Source of the DNA: Paramecium pentaurelia
Taxonomy: Eukaryota > Ciliophora > Oligohymenophorea > Peniculida > Parameciidae
Direction: 5' to 3'
Assembly: GCA_905183005.1 (NCBI GenBank)
Contig: CAJJDO010000082.1
Coordinates: forward strand, 310,001-374,000
Length of the DNA stretch: 64,000 nucleotides
Part shown: piece after piece, positions 36,312 to 50,292 of the stretch
Layout of the letters: the number at the start of each line of letters is the position of its first letter
Numbering within the stretch: position 1 is the first letter of the stretch
Notes under the pieces: generated by a model
Database searches by the model: none
What the model was told of the DNA's origin: nothing
What the model saw: the letters and a program-made list of their open reading frames with translations, nothing else
Program-made: the position numbers and the translations under genes

Positions 36312-37172
36312 TCATTATTGCTATCCTGATTATTAACTCTTTTTGATTGTTCCAAAATATCTATCACCAAAATTTCCAATCCCTGGTGCTAAATAATTAA
36401 AATCTTTTAATAAAATTGGATCAACTTGAGCTGTGATTATTTTCATTTTTGGAAATTCTCTAAATAATTTCTCTATGCCCTATTCACAACTTACTAAAGT
36501 TAAAAATGTAATGTTTTCCTATTTTACTCCTTGATTTTTTAAGATTCTCAAAGCCAATGTAGCACTATTACCTGTAGCCAACATTGGATCCATTAGTATT
36601 ACCTATTAATCTTTAATATTAGCAGGTAGTTTCTAAAATAAATATGATGGCAAGGCTGTGTCTTCATTTCTTTATATTAATATTTATCCTATTGATGCTC
36701 CAGATACAGCTTTTAATCCTTCAAATAAAAATGCATTTCCTGATCTTAAAATACTCACAAAACATATTCTAATTATATAATTAATCTTACTCTTCATCCT
36801 CAAATTTTACTTCATGAGCATCATAATATCCTAAAGGAGACTGCTTAACATGCTTTTTCTTTTCAATTTATGAAATTGCCTATTCTATAAGTATTCTAAT
36901 TAAACGATCTGAATTTTTTCGGAATTCCTAACCTTTATTTATCACATTACCACAGTATCAGTTTCTATATCTCTTATTATAGATAATATGTGTTCAGTGT
37001 AACTTCTGTCAATTATTGATAAGTTCTAATGTTTCTTTAATAGTTTATTTAAATCTTATTCATTAAGAAAATGATAATGAGGTAATTTTTCATCCTTAAT
37101 TGACTTACATAAAACATATGTTGTATTAAATAATGAAAGATTGACACCTATTCTCAGTAAATTTTTAAACAT
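36312..37172 (-). CDS. UPRT: Uracil phosphoribosyltransferase
   Basis: A pyrimidine-salvage enzyme: uracil plus PRPP gives UMP and pyrophosphate. 271 residues after removal of 22-nt and 23-nt introns; the frame is exact. The catalytic domain begins EFRKNSDRLIRILIEQA. It contains SILRSGNAFLFEGLKAV, the PRPP-binding loop VILMDPMLATGNSATLAL, and the uracil-binding C-terminus YLAPGIGNFGDRYFGT. An N-terminal extension of about 90 residues (MFKNLLRIGVNLSLFNTTYV) is not part of the core. The PRPP-loop aspartate and glycine-threonine are intact, so activity is expected. Confidence 0.93.
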
Positions 37173-37224
37173 ATTATTTAATATTGTATTTAGCAAAAAA
37201 TTAAATTAAATAGATATTCAAGTT

Positions 37225-37806
37225 TCACTATAATTAATTCATCGATTCATAAAAAAACAATTAAAATTAATCTATATAATCAATATTTTCTAATTATTAT
37301 CCTAAAACACCTACAGAAATTTCTTCAATTATATCCCTTAATTCAAGACAGAATATATTCGATAATTTTATATCCGAAATATCGTAATTAAAAAATATTG
37401 AGTTTACTTTTTATTTAGAGAATCTATATTACTATGCCCTACAAGTTCTATTATAAATATATATTTAAACTAAATCTCTTAAGCTTAAACTTAGACCATA
37501 ACCATATATATGGCAATCAATGATGGCCCATTCCTAAGATTCTAAGTTTTATAGTTATTTCTAATAATTTTCAATTATTATTATTTTACATCCCAAAAAA
37601 ACTTATAACTTTATTTCATTAAAAAAAATACCAATATTGTCCGCTTGTAATTAAAGTTTTGAATGTAAAATGTTAATAATATACTTCAGGCAATTTTATT
37701 AAAGCATGACTTTATTGCTTATTTTATTAAATAGTATTTCAAATTAGATCTATTCCTCAACAAAAATAAAGATAAGGATTGATATAAAAATAATTTGTTA
37801 TTTCAT
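37225..37806 (-). CDS. Small secreted or ER protein, hypothetical
   Basis: An uninterrupted frame of 193 residues under the ciliate code; heavily broken under the standard code because many glutamines are TAA or TAG. It starts with a signal peptide or anchor (MKQQIIFISILIFIFVEEQ). It continues as a mixed alpha/beta protein with few cysteines (IIIIENYQKQLQNLESQEWA; AQQYRFSKQKVNSIFFNYD) and ends IDQFQLFFYESMNQLQ. No family is recognised. Confidence 0.6.
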
Positions 37807-38495
37807 AACAAACCAAAATTTCTTATTAATTATTTGATATTTACTTATTGTGCACAAGGCTTGTTATTTCTTGAATGAAGACTTTTGATAAATTTCTCTT
37901 TTTATTAAATTGAATTCTTTAAAAATTAGATATTATAAATTTTTATTTACATAAAAGTTAATAATTTTTTATTATTCTTTTGTAAATTTATAATTAACAT
38001 TTGTTAATAGATTATAGTTAAATATTCTTAGATTTAAATAGAATTAATTATTATATAATCGAATTATTCTATGTTATTGTTACTATTTATGTTTTAATAT
38101 AATAGTTCAATATATATTTTGTACATTTATATATATTACTTATTTTCATTTTAAACATAAGAATTAATTAATCTATTATATTTACAAATTTTCTAAATTT
38201 ATAAAAATGAACTAATTCATATTTTATAAATAATGAATTATTTATTTACTGAATACTTCATTACGTTAACAATTTAAGGTGAATCTTTAATATAATGAAT
38301 TTTTGCTTAAAATATATGAAAATTAAAGAATTTGGATAGTTTTAGAATTTTAGATAAGAAATATTGAAAAATACAATAAATAATAGTATTTTATTATAAA
38401 ATATGTATTTTTAATAAAGATAATATGATATTAATGATAAGCAATATCAATTTTAAGATTCAGAGTACTTTTCCAAAATATCAGACGTATGTGAA
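37807..38495. other. AT-rich gene-poor spacer
   Basis: About 690 bases between two minus-strand genes with no frame longer than chance in any direction. It must hold the promoter of the secreted-protein gene and the 3' end of the next. Confidence 0.5.
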
Positions 38496-39474
38496 TCACA
38501 TTTTGAACTATATTTATTTTTGGTTTCTAATTATTATGAATAAAATACTTTTAATGTGAGAATTTGAATATTTGGTATATAATTCTTTGGCTCTACCTTC
38601 GCATTTGATTAATTCATGGTCTTTCCAGGGGAATCTCCTATAAGTTTTGATTTTCTATAAAAAATAATTAGAATTAAATAATACTCCATAATCTCTAGTC
38701 ATGATAATTTTGATCAATTATTTTGTCATATTTTCTATTTTTTCTTCATTTTCATTTTAACAAATTTCCTTAAATTGATCTATTTATTTATAGGAATAAA
38801 TACTTAAAAATAAAGCATAATATTTAGAGAATCTTTCTGATTCAAATAGTCTTTTTAAATAATTATCATTCATGGTTTTAACCTTAGAATCTTTTCTAAA
38901 TGGGATCATATCATCAATAGATTCATTTTAAAGAGATTTCATAAATTCTTAATCATCAGAGAAGAAAGAATGATAAAATATTCTATCTCTCTCTTCAGCA
39001 GAGACTCCTTCTTTTTCTTCATAATCAATTTAAGTTTTGATAAAGAGAAAACATCTTCTGATGATAAATTTTGTCATTTCCTCTTTTGTTTTATTGACTA
39101 AGATATATCGTTTTTTAATCATGTTTGGAAGGTCTTTCTATAGAGATGACAATGTCTACAATTTATACAAGATGAAATACTTTTAAATTTTCTAACACAA
39201 ACTCATCAAATACACTGTCTTTTAATAATGAAATATGTTTAGATAAGTATTTGAGTAGGATTGTCAATTCTTTTTCAGCTGCTTCTTCAAATTTCACAGT
39301 GTTACTTGGTAGTTATGATTCAAATAAGCAAGGCTCTGGGAATTAGCAGGCTTAATCACAAGTTTCTTTTTTAGGAGTTTGTAATGCATACGTGGTAGTT
39401 GGAAGCATATAGAACTATTAAAGATTGAGTTATGGATAATTCATATACTATGGGGCATATAATAAAGGAAGCAT
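38496..39474 (-). CDS. Hypothetical ciliate protein
   Basis: 317 residues with one 25-nt intron; exact frame. The N-terminus is rich in Tyr/Pro/Gln (MLPLLYAPQYMNYPQLNLQQ). The rest is helical and charged with blocks such as DRIFYHSFFSDDQEFMKSLQ and RFSKYYALFLSIYSYKQIDQ. It has no membrane segment. Composition is less biased than random Gln/Asn-rich ciliate proteins, so a conserved fold is likely, but I cannot name it. Confidence 0.6.
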
Positions 39475-39810
39475 AAGATGATTTAAAAAAAAAATTAGAT
39501 GTAAAATTAAATATCTTTTTTTATTTCGAAATAATTCATTCAAATGGCATAGTAGTCATAATTAAATTATAATATTTGAATTCAATTAATATTTATATAA
39601 ATAAAAAATATAGAAATTTAATTAATCTATAACTACATAAATAAGTAATTAGATTAATAAATAAACATCCTACGAATTGTATATATCAGATAATGTTATT
39701 CTTTTATTATTGTATAAATGCTTTTTTAATTTAAAGTATTCTATTCATAAAATAAACAAATTGAATAAAAAATAAACATCTGTTATTATAAATTATTATA
39801 TTAAATTATA
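39475..39810. other. Divergent spacer, promoter region of two genes
   Basis: 336 AT-rich bases between the start codons of the hypothetical gene at 38496-39474 and the Rab gene. No open frame or repeat is evident. Confidence 0.5.
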
Positions 39811-40430
39811 ATGAATACATGTGATAAACCAATAATAAAATTACTGATAATTGGAGATTCTGCTGTTGGCAAAACAAATATTCTAAAAAGATTTTGTGAA
39901 AATTAATATACTCCAAGCTTTGTTTCAACTATTGGTAGATTAATGAATTTAAATTTAGAACAGGCATAGATTTTAAATTTCGAGATTTAGAAGTAGAAGG
40001 AAAACTAATGAGATTATAAATATGGGATACAGCTGGTTAAGAGAGATTTAGAACTATTACTTCAACTTATTATAAAGGAGCAATGGGTATTATATTAGTC
40101 TATGCTATCAATAATCTTGAAAGTTTTTAAAACATTTAAAATTGGATGAATTAAATAAGATAAAATGCTTCAGAAAGTGTAATTATTTTATTAGTGGCTA
40201 ACAAATCTGATCTTAATGATAGAGTAGTTCAATATGAATAAGGTAAAAATTTAGCAGATTCTTATGGCATCAAATTTTTTGAGACATCTGCTTAAGAAGG
40301 TATAAATATTATTGATTCTTTCTAATGCATTTCAAAATAAATTAAAGATGTCATGTCATTAGAAGAAAAAGTATAAAATATTAAACTGGAATCAACAAAT
40401 AAGTAAACCAAGTCTAATTTTTGTTGTTGA
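39811..40430 (+). CDS. Rab family small GTPase
   Basis: A membrane-traffic switch of 196 residues with one 29-nt intron after the switch I threonine. It carries the full set of G motifs: GDSAVGKT (P-loop, residues 15-22), STIGIDFKFR (effector), LQIWDTAGQERFRTIT, NKSD and ETSA. The C-terminus ends SNFCC for double geranylgeranylation. Sequence between the motifs is close to Rab1/Rab8-type proteins of the secretory path. Active-site glutamine in TAGQE is present (encoded TAA). Confidence 0.93.
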
Positions 40431-40486
40431 TTCTATAAATTAATATTTATTAAATAAGAGAATTAACATGAATATTGTTGTTTGAA

Positions 40487-41227
40487 TCAAATAAATTATT
40501 TTAAGAATTTCTTAGCACCATCCATAGAAGTTGGTATCTTTGGTTTTGGAGGTATACTTTATTTTTCTTCTTATGTAGTTATTTTAAGCGAACCATAAGA
40601 TGTTAGTTAAGTACTTTTTACAAAAAGATCACCTTTATTTCTACTTGAAATGATTATTTAACCTATAATTTAAGGTTAATTTTTCAAAGGTGATGAAACT
40701 GTAACTTAAGTAGGTGTTTTAACATTTTATAAACCCTCAGTTTTTTATTAATTAGAATATGATTTCTTCTATTTTTATATCACTGATTATGTGTTATAAA
40801 TTAATTCGATAAGTTAATTCTTTTAATCAGTAATTAATTGGATGGCAGAATTTCTTATATTATTATTTGGAGAATTAATCTATGATTTATTTTACTATTC
40901 TTAATGTTATTAATTTTCGAGATTTTGTTCTTAATTTTATAGAGGCTATAATTTATTTAGATGAAGATTTCTATAGTTTAGTAGTTAATCTTATCTATTA
41001 AATTTAAATAATTTCTCATTGCCTTTTCTATCACTACATAATTAAACAAAGTGAGATTCCTCTTTTAATGATTTTACACGATTAGATGCCCCTTTCAAAT
41101 ATTACCTTTTATAATTTGTTTTTGTTGCTGGCAATCTTTAGAAATCTCTATAACTTGATGTTCCAGTGCCTGATGCAGTTCGAATTCCTCTAAATTCTTA
41201 GACAGAAACTGATACTGTAGTAAACAT
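40487..41227 (-). CDS. Hypothetical Ser/Gln-rich protein
   Basis: A single open frame of 246 residues, no intron. The N-terminus (MFTTVSVSVQEFRGIRTASG) is Ser/Thr/Arg-rich. The middle is Gln/Asn-rich, and a short Pro-containing C-terminus (IPPKPKIPTSMDGAKKF) ends the protein. It is probably largely disordered. It is convergent with the Rab gene, 56 bp apart. Function unknown. Confidence 0.6.
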
Positions 41228-41279
41228 ATTTTAATTAATAAATATTATTTGACATATTCAATATAAACATGATATCTAT

Positions 41280-42740
41280 TCATGAACTAAAAAGACTTAA
41301 AGTTTCTAATATTTCTTTCTTAGCCTCCACTTAATCTGTCAAAGTTTATTCAAAATATAATGCAAATGCACCTAATAATTTTGGATAATCTTTATGATAA
41401 TCATTAGCCTTCTCTTTTAAAATTGATATTTTTCTTTCATCCAATAACTTTTCTTTCTCAAATTAATTCAATGCTTAAAGAATAAGTTCTAAACTAAAAA
41501 TTAATTATCTTACCTTATTACAATAATTTAGAAATGCTATATATACTCTCAACAAAATCTTCTATATTTTTGTTAAATAGATATAATTCAAAAACACCTT
41601 TAATTCTTTATTCATTTCTTCTCTAACTAATAATAGATAACATATAATCATCTATCTTTAATTGTCCTTCCTTTTGTAATTTTTTTAATAAATCCTCAAA
41701 TTATTTTTTTATTTAATCTTATTGACTTAATTTTCTTACAGCAGAAATAAATCCATTTAAATCTTAATCTTACTAATACTCTTAATATAATTCAACTATT
41801 CTCATATCTCTCTATTCATTTGGCATATTCTCTAATCTATTTTTCTCTTCAGCTGAAAAATATTTTCTTATCTGTTATAAAATCTCTTTAGCTGTTAATT
41901 AATTTTTTATTGGTTCTATAATGGGTTATTAATCTAAATCTGTATCAGGTGAATTGATCTATGTAATAATAATAATAATTATTATACATTAGTAAATTTG
42001 GAATATTATTTAATTATCAACTTTAAATTTTCTAACATATCTTCTGCATCTTAATTTTATAAATAAGTTTCAAATGTTCCTAAAACTTATAAATCATTAT
42101 CCATAAACATTTTTAATAAAAAGTTTTTCTCATTATCTTATAAATGATTTTATAATGTAAATTATCTTACTTAATTCATAAATAAATTATACATCTTTAT
42201 TTTTCTATAATCATCTTTTTTATTTTATTATTCAGATAATAACTTTCTATTATATATTTAAATAATAATACATTAGTTTTGTTCTGGTAGCATAAATATT
42301 TCTAGAAGATTACCAACCTTATAAAATTTCATATAGTTGTTGATTATATTCTGAAAATAATATTTCTAATTATCTAACTTTAGGTTCATCCAAATCCATA
42401 TCCCAAAGCATATCTTTAAATATTTATTATAATTCTTTTTCTGCTTGAATTTAATAAAATTAATCAATCTTTCCCAAATTAGCTTATCTTTTATCTTTTT
42501 TAGTTTACATAAAGTTTTCTTCATTAAAAATTATATCTTTAGCAGCAACTTCTTAAGTACTAATTCTTTTTTATGGAGAAATTTATTCGGATCTACTCAG
42601 AATATCAATCTTTTAATAAGTTGGCTATTATATTTCTTAAGCTGATTCTTAGATTGCTTATTAATTTTCCAAATTTTTATCTATTTGTAATGGTATAGGT
42701 TGTGTTTAATGCATAAATATAATTTTATTTTCATTTTATT

Positions 42741-42809
<69 letters not shown>

Positions 42810-44505
42810 GTTGTTGTGTAGTAGTAGAAGTAGGAATTTAAGTTTATGTATTTTCTTATAATTAAAAATTTGGCATTAATACACTATAAGGTGATGGAGC
42901 TTTAGGAATTGACTTAAATAATATAATTTCCTTAGATTCTTAGGCTTATTATTTTTAAGGTTAATTAAGATTCTGATTTTAACTTTAAACTGAATTGATT
43001 GCTTTTCTTAAATCATTAATAAATTATTCTATATTGCTTTAATATCTAAAATGCTATAAGACAGCATGTATTGATCCAGAATGACTATTTCTATATTCAT
43101 GAATCATAGTAATTTCAGATAATTTAAAGTTTTGCTACAATAATTCATTAAATTTGGAATCAGCATAAATCTGTAATGGTTTAAGAGAGGGTTATTCACC
43201 TCTTTACATTTTATTATAAATATCTGTACATAATTATAATAAAACTTGATCTTATTGATTCCACAATACATTCATAATTCCAAATTATTCAGAATTATAA
43301 CTGTAATTATTTTTTTCAATAACCTTATTTTTTATATCTACTAATCGTTAACTTAAATCTTATTGGATGGAATTTTATTAAACAGAATGATTTTAGGCTT
43401 AAGATTTAGTATGTATTTATGATTATTATGGTTTAGTTTGAGGTTTTGTTTATTTGAGACTTTAAAAAGGAGATGTTGGTCTCTCTTAATAAGTGCAATT
43501 TTCAACTATTTTATTTAATTTTTCACATAATTATTGAATGTTTATATGATTCTACAAATATAATTAAAAGACTTTAATTATTTCTTTGTTTTCCTCAATT
43601 AACAAACGCTTAACTAATCTTGCCATTGTGACATCCAATATTTCTTTTTCTTCTAGATCACCTACTAAAGTAAAGAGCATATCTTATTAACTGATAATTG
43701 ATTCATTATGATAGATATTACTTTATTATTATTATTATTATTATTAAGATCTATAATCTTCAAAATTCTCACTGCCTCTTGAAGGATCTCTTTAAATAAA
43801 TTTAGCTTAAACCCTGGTTATTAATTTTGAAGATCCAGCATTTTAATTCATATATTAAGAATTATTAGAAATTTAAGATTCTTCAACCAATTTACGAATA
43901 GATTTGCTTCTTCTTTTATTAGGAGATTATTAAGATGAGATTTAAGATTATTATTTAATATTTGATGTTCTTGTACTAGTACCTTATAATTTTGCTTAAA
44001 CTAATTTATGTATAATATCATCCATTTATCTCATTTTTTTGTCATTATTCAATTAAATGGAAACAATTTTCTTAGATCCTTTATAGATCCATAAAAATTT
44101 AAAATAAAAATCATTTTCCTTTAATTGATCTTATAATCTGTTACTAAATGAATAGAAAAAGTTAATCCAATTGTTGAAATTATTAATCAAGGGTTCTAGT
44201 GCACTTAGAAAATCTAGTCCTTGTTAATCTTTTTCATCTATTAAGTAAATACAAGTGTATTGATCTCCACCTAGAATCTATTGGAATTCTTCCAAATCAT
44301 AAATAAAATCAATAAATGATAGCTTATTGTTATAATCTGACATCTAACTATATTTTAGAGATGTTTATAATAATTTGTTATCATTTGAATTTTAATGTTC
44401 TTCACTTACAATAGTATAGACATTACATCTTGTATATTACAATTATTATATAAATTATGATAAATCATAATAGTTGCCTTGATAATTAACAATTATTGTT
44501 ACCAT
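41280..44505 (-). CDS. Large poly-Gln, helical-repeat protein
   Basis: Roughly 1,050 residues with short introns. The N-terminus starts MVTIIVNYQGNYYDLSQFIQ and resembles a small globular domain (FIDFIYDLEEFQQIL). The middle holds two homopolymeric Gln tracts, near 43.73 kb and 42.74-42.81 kb, the longer encoded almost purely by TAA. Between them is a conserved-looking segment, YNSEQFGIMNVLWNQQDQVL. The C-terminal third is regular helices (LENMPNEQRDMRIVELYQEY; LTDQVEAKKEILETLSLFSS). It could be a scaffold or RNA-granule protein; no family assigned. Confidence 0.55.
42735..42817 (-). repeat. Poly-glutamine microsatellite made of TAA codons
   Basis: A run of TTA on the plus strand, interrupted once by a TTTTT, followed by TTG repeats. 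In the frame of the host gene the minus strand reads CAA-CAA-CAA then about 25 TAA codons with one AAA, giving Gln with a single Lys. Length is probably variable between strains. Confidence 0.8.
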
Positions 44506-44683
44506 CTTAATCAATCAAACCTATTATTTTGTTTTTGATACTAAATAATTAAATCAAAAGTATATGTAAAGATTATACATTAACTCGTTTATCCAAATTT
44601 AATTGTTTAACTTTATTCTAATATTTGAGGATGAGTAACATTAAATAATTTATATTATTTTCAAATATAATAATTAATATAAA

Positions 44684-47600
44684 TCATAAATATATTTTTT
44701 TTGATTCTTGTAATACATAAGTCATAACATAAGCATTTGTTTATAATATTTCAAATGGAATTAAAGTAAGTAAGAGTTTTGATTAATTAATTTAATTGGA
44801 AATTAAATTTTTGAAGCATTTTTCTGTTATAATAGTGAATACACTTATAAAACTAGCACCAATAACAAAAGTTATTATTTGTGTTAAATAATGTTATTCA
44901 ATTAACATCTTTAACTATTAATCTTAATAATTTGATATAACTTAAAGTGCAAATGCATTATATAAATATGATTATTATATCTCTTAATCTTTTAAGAATA
45001 TGATATTATCATAAAGAGTTTAGTATTCATATTAGTTATTATCTATATTATAATTAAAATAATTACTTTTATAGAACTACAATGTTGAATATAATTGTTT
45101 TAATTAATTTACAAAATTAATTATAGAAATGCTTATTCCTTCTTAAGTTTGACCAAGAGTATGACACACTTAGTAACTATAAAAATCTAAATATTCTTCC
45201 ATTTCTAAATATTAAATTAATTCATTGTTGAAAATATCACATGTATTATTTGATAAAACATTATAAAAAAGTTAATTACTTGAATCTGAAAATCTTTATG
45301 TGAGTTCTTATTAATAATGTAATATAATTGAATATTGACTTACTTTTTCTATTTCAAATAATTATAGTACTATTTTTATATATAATATTGAAATTACTTG
45401 TATTTTTAATTACATTGCTTATATTCTAATTTATTATTTAATTAAGTATTAAATTTTAAATTGAATTTTCTTTGATAATTTCAGATTATAACGAATCATA
45501 AATTTGAATTTCATTATTAATTCTTTTATATTCATTAAGAAATTGATATTTAATCATAAATGAAGTTATAAAATAAGCAGAAACAATAGAAAACAATAGT
45601 AAAACTAAAAAGATACTAAATATTATCAAAGGAGTTGCATCTAAAATATAATATTAAAATACTTGATCCAACTATTGTCTTTAATTTACCATATTATTAT
45701 TTACTTTAATTAGAATCTTTACCAATGCGAATTGATTTTACAAATTATTTAATATGTGAACTTTCTATATCATATTAATTTGTCTCCTATTATATAAATT
45801 TGGTTTCTTCCAATTTATCTAACAAAATTTAATAAATATCATATTATTATTAAAGTTCATTTTAAGGGAATGTCATAAAGAATTCCAAAATTGTATTTTT
45901 TTATCTATTAATAATCAAAAATACAGGTAATAGAATAATAACTATTAAACTTAAAGTAACTTCTGATAGAATTATAGTTAATTATATTTAGGAATCAATA
46001 ATATCAATTTACTAATGAATATTATTATTAATAGTATTATTAAATTCTACAAACATTTCCTAAACAATCACCTAAAAATTACGAATTAGAAATATTATTC
46101 CATCTTTATGTAATTCTTTATCACTTATATAATCAATCATGTATTCACCTATTAATTTTATTAAAAATATTTAATCCAAATCATATTTAGTAGTTTCTTC
46201 AAAATATATGGTTTCTTTAAAATATATAAATAATTACTTAATTAGTGAAATATTGATTAATCGATAATTGAATTTTGCTCATTTAAAATTTATCTTAAAT
46301 ATATTTAATAATTAATAATAGAAAGATTCTATAGTTATTAATACCAAATCTATGTATTATTTTAATAGATTTAAATTTATTCAAATTGATTTGATAAAAT
46401 AAATAGATTTAAAGAGTTTTGTAAATTCAATAATAAGTGTTTATTTTCTTCAATCTCTTCTAATTTCTATAATATATATATATATATACATTTTAAGTAA
46501 TAGCAATAAAAATTAAATTTACTATATATAAGATGATTAATAAAACTAAACCGAAAATTAAAATACCAGTTTTAGTTGTATTATTTTAAAATTAATGATC
46601 TGAAAATAAGACATCTCTTATCATTCTCCTTTTACTAATATAATCATTTTATTATTATGAACTGGCTATAGAACTTCCATCATTTTAATGATTTGTAACT
46701 TAACGATTTTTATAATATGAACCTGAATCTTAATCAATTGAATTTTTTGATTATCTATTTGATAATTCCATATCATCAATCTAATTCTTACTTATAATTT
46801 TAAAACTATTTTTTCTAATTAATTAATTTGTTGTCTCAGATTCATTTTGTAATAATTAAACATTTTCTTTTGTTTTTTAGTACATATGAGAATCTATAGT
46901 ATTTAATAATGTTTATTGTATCAAATCTCTTCTTGTAGAATAATGTTCATCAAAATTTCTCTATTTCTGACTTATCATATTATCTTCTTCCATTATTAAA
47001 TTATTATCTAAATCATATGATTTTCTATCAAATAATTCTATAGATTATGATTTTCTAAATGCTTCTATTTACTCTTGATGAAATACATCATATCCTTCTG
47101 AATCTTATAAATAATAATGTATTTTTGGTGTTAATTAACATTTCTACATAGAGGATTATTCAATATTACAAATATTCTATACTATTTTTATAGCCTTTTA
47201 TTGATGCTCAGTTTTAATCATCTTCAAAGTCTATATTTCTAATATTCTATGTAATGAATTAATGGTTTTCATTAATCTTATCTTATATTTAACATAAAAT
47301 ATAAATAGATGTTAAATATTTTAATAGAATAAGTGATTTTTTTATTATTAAATGGTAAAATAATTTTGAACATCAATATTAAATATATTTTTATTTGAAA
47401 TCTATATTTAATCTAATAAATTTTATTATTTAGGAATTAATATATGACCTTCCATTAAAATATCTTAATTGATTTAATCTTTATTTTATTAAGAAAATTC
47501 AAAATCTATTTCATTGCTATTTTATTAATTTTATTCTAATTTTTACAAGTCTTTCAATAAACAAGGCATTAATCTAAGTAAATTTAAATTTTTTAATTAA

Positions 47601-50089
47601 TAAGGATAACAATTCATAGTTTTCTGTATGATTTCTTCATAAAAATTGTAAGACATCTCTTCCAAAATACCATATCTACTAATTACAATATAATAATTTT
47701 ATTGATTAATTTATGTTATCAAAGCAGATGATCCAAAATCATTATTAGAATAATTTTCTAATCTCACTTTAGCATAAACAGGTATTATAAATTATTATTT
47801 ATTTTTAAGAATCAAAAATCTTTATTCAGCCATTACTATATTCATTCTACCCAATTCAATAAAATTATCTAAATACATATCATGATATTATGCAATAGAA
47901 TCAGGCATAAAATATTTAATATTTTAATTTTTAATATCTTAATCACTACCTAAAATCAAAGATTTAAAAGATTTAGTATAATTTTATATTGAACCTCTTT
48001 GATTCATAAGTGATATATAAATAATACAAGATTCTTTTTCAAATACTTATTAATTAATTGATTAAATAAATTAATTTGCATATTATGAATTTCTTCTAAG
48101 AGATTTTGGTCTTTTTAGATTAAAGTGTATATATTTATAAAATAGATAAATTATTGTATCTAATTCAGATGAAACTGGATTTAATTAATATAAACTTAAT
48201 ATTTATTATTCTAATTATTATATTTATTATTAAAGTTCTGTTCCCTTTTTTATAATCATTTATAATTGTAATTATTAATTTAATAATTAATTGTACCATT
48301 TCTTATAATTTGTTAATATAATTTAAAAATTTAATTTAGTGGTATCTAAATTCTAATCATAATCAAAAACTTATTTAAAATTATATTTCTGATTTTTTAA
48401 ATCTTTTTTCTCAATCATTAAATTAAAATTATATTTTGCATCTTGAATAAGTTATTCAATTATCATTATTTTCTTTTAAGAAAGTTTTTTTATTTTAAAT
48501 TTCAAATTCATAGCCTCATAAAATGCTTTAGTAGGTTTCTTTTAAATTTAAAATAAAAAGTAAATATATGAAAATTAAATATTTGTTTCTAATATTGATT
48601 TTTAATTAAGATATCTTTCAAAACTATCCTTTATTAAATCAAATAAAAATTATTTAAATTATTTTTCACTATTAAATGCAAAATATTTATTTTCTGTTTA
48701 TAAATCTAATTCTCTCTTCCAAAAATTTATTTATTTATCTTCATTGTATTAAAAATATTATTTACAAAAGCATTTCTTAATTAAATTAATATCATTATTT
48801 TAATTTCCATAACAATTTCTTAAATGATTAGCAGCTAAACTGTGCAATTATAGAGAAATATAAGATCTAATTACTGGTTATCTAAATGCTCTCCATTCCT
48901 TATAATAAATGATTTTTATTAAATCAAATATTTTCCTTAGTTTTTATTCAAAAAACCTAAAGTGTTTATCATCTAATTAAAGATGTTATTGAATTTATAA
49001 ATCTTAAATTCTATGTTGAATTTTAATGATAATAGGACATGCTATAAATACTATTAAATTAATAAATTCAACAGAAAATGTTCCATTAACAAAACAAAAT
49101 AAAGCAATATATAGAAATATAAATTACCCAAGGATTAAAGATTTAAATTGATTCATCAATTATTTACGATTCAAAAATAAAAATGAGTTTAAAAACAATT
49201 AATAAATTGTAAAAAGTAATCCTAGTAATAATTATAAATTTGGATATTCTTATTATGTAAAGATCACTATTGTAATTGTTGAATAGATATATAAATTGAG
49301 TAATAGTTCAAAATTGGATTCTTTTTATCCTAAAAAATCAGGATTTTTAAATTTATAATCAAAAAAGTGGAACATCATAAAGTTATCAAATAATAAGAAA
49401 AATAATAATACTACAAATGATGTAATAATGCCTATTGTATGTATCCAATCTAATTAATATATTTTAATAATACCATTATTTTCAGATGGATTCTATATAA
49501 ATATGTAAATATTATCTAAAGAGCTATAAATAATACTCCAATGAAACAAGTATTTGTAGGTTTATAAAAAGATGGAAACTATGAAGGTTATAAATTTTAT
49601 AAATTTCATTAACAAATTTTACTTTGTTTATAACTATCTGTAAATATGAAATTTACTTAAATAGGATAATCAGTAAATACTAATTGATATAAGCCATTGA
49701 TTTTATTAGTTTACATATAGTTATGACTTCTTCTTGTTAAAATTGCTAATAATGCAATAAAAGAAATTAAGATTAATATAACAATGAAGCTGAAATCAAT
49801 GAAAATTATTTTATCTACATTTGTAGTAGATTAGAATAATGGAAATACTCTTTACTTATATTAAAATATACTTAGCAGTTTTGAGAATCCAAATAAGAGC
49901 ATCCATTATACCTTTTTTCTTTCCCTTTTCATCTAATTCTAAAATACTCCCATTTATATAGATTCCTTATATTTATAGAGTTTAGAATAGTATTAATCCA
50001 AAACTCAAATATTTATTTCGTTTAAATGAATCTCTGATTTGTAAGAATTTTTGAATATAAAAATCTTGAAAAGCTTTTTTAATAACCAT
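44684..50089 (-). CDS. Giant multispanning PAS-domain membrane protein (TmcB-like)
   Basis: Apparently one gene of about 5.4 kb with several short introns. The N-terminus (MVIKKAFQDFYIQKFLQIRD, then NKYLSFGLILFQTLQIQGIY) and the following eight or more membrane helices match the large ciliate TmcB-like family. A middle cytosolic part contains a PAS-like block: SCIIYISLMNQRGSIQNY, FKSLILGSDQDIKNQNIKYF and MPDSIAQYHDMYLDNFIELG. Further C-terminal are coils and more membrane helices with a large loop, ending IPFEILQTNAYVMTYVLQES. Family members are thought to be sensors. Unity of the gene is inferred from continuous coding on one strand; it could be two. Confidence 0.65.
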
Positions 50090-50292
50090 TTTATTTAAAA
50101 ATGTTTGAAAAATGAAAATACTCTTATAATACACTAAATTAATTATAAATAAGTAATATAACATAAAGGATCATAAATTAAAAGTGTAATGTATAAGAAA
50201 TTTCGAAATTTTTGATAATAAGAATATGAATTCATTATAATAATCTATATAAATAGATAATTATTAGTATTATAATAAATATATCTTAATTA

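Noticed and set aside
40487..41227. Apparent frameshift in this gene
   Set aside because: A recount of line positions showed the stop at 40487. The frame is a clean 247 codons.
42735..42817. CRISPR-like or telomeric repeat
   Set aside because: A simple TTA/TTG microsatellite without spacers; the sequence is not a ciliate telomere (C4A2/C3A3 type).
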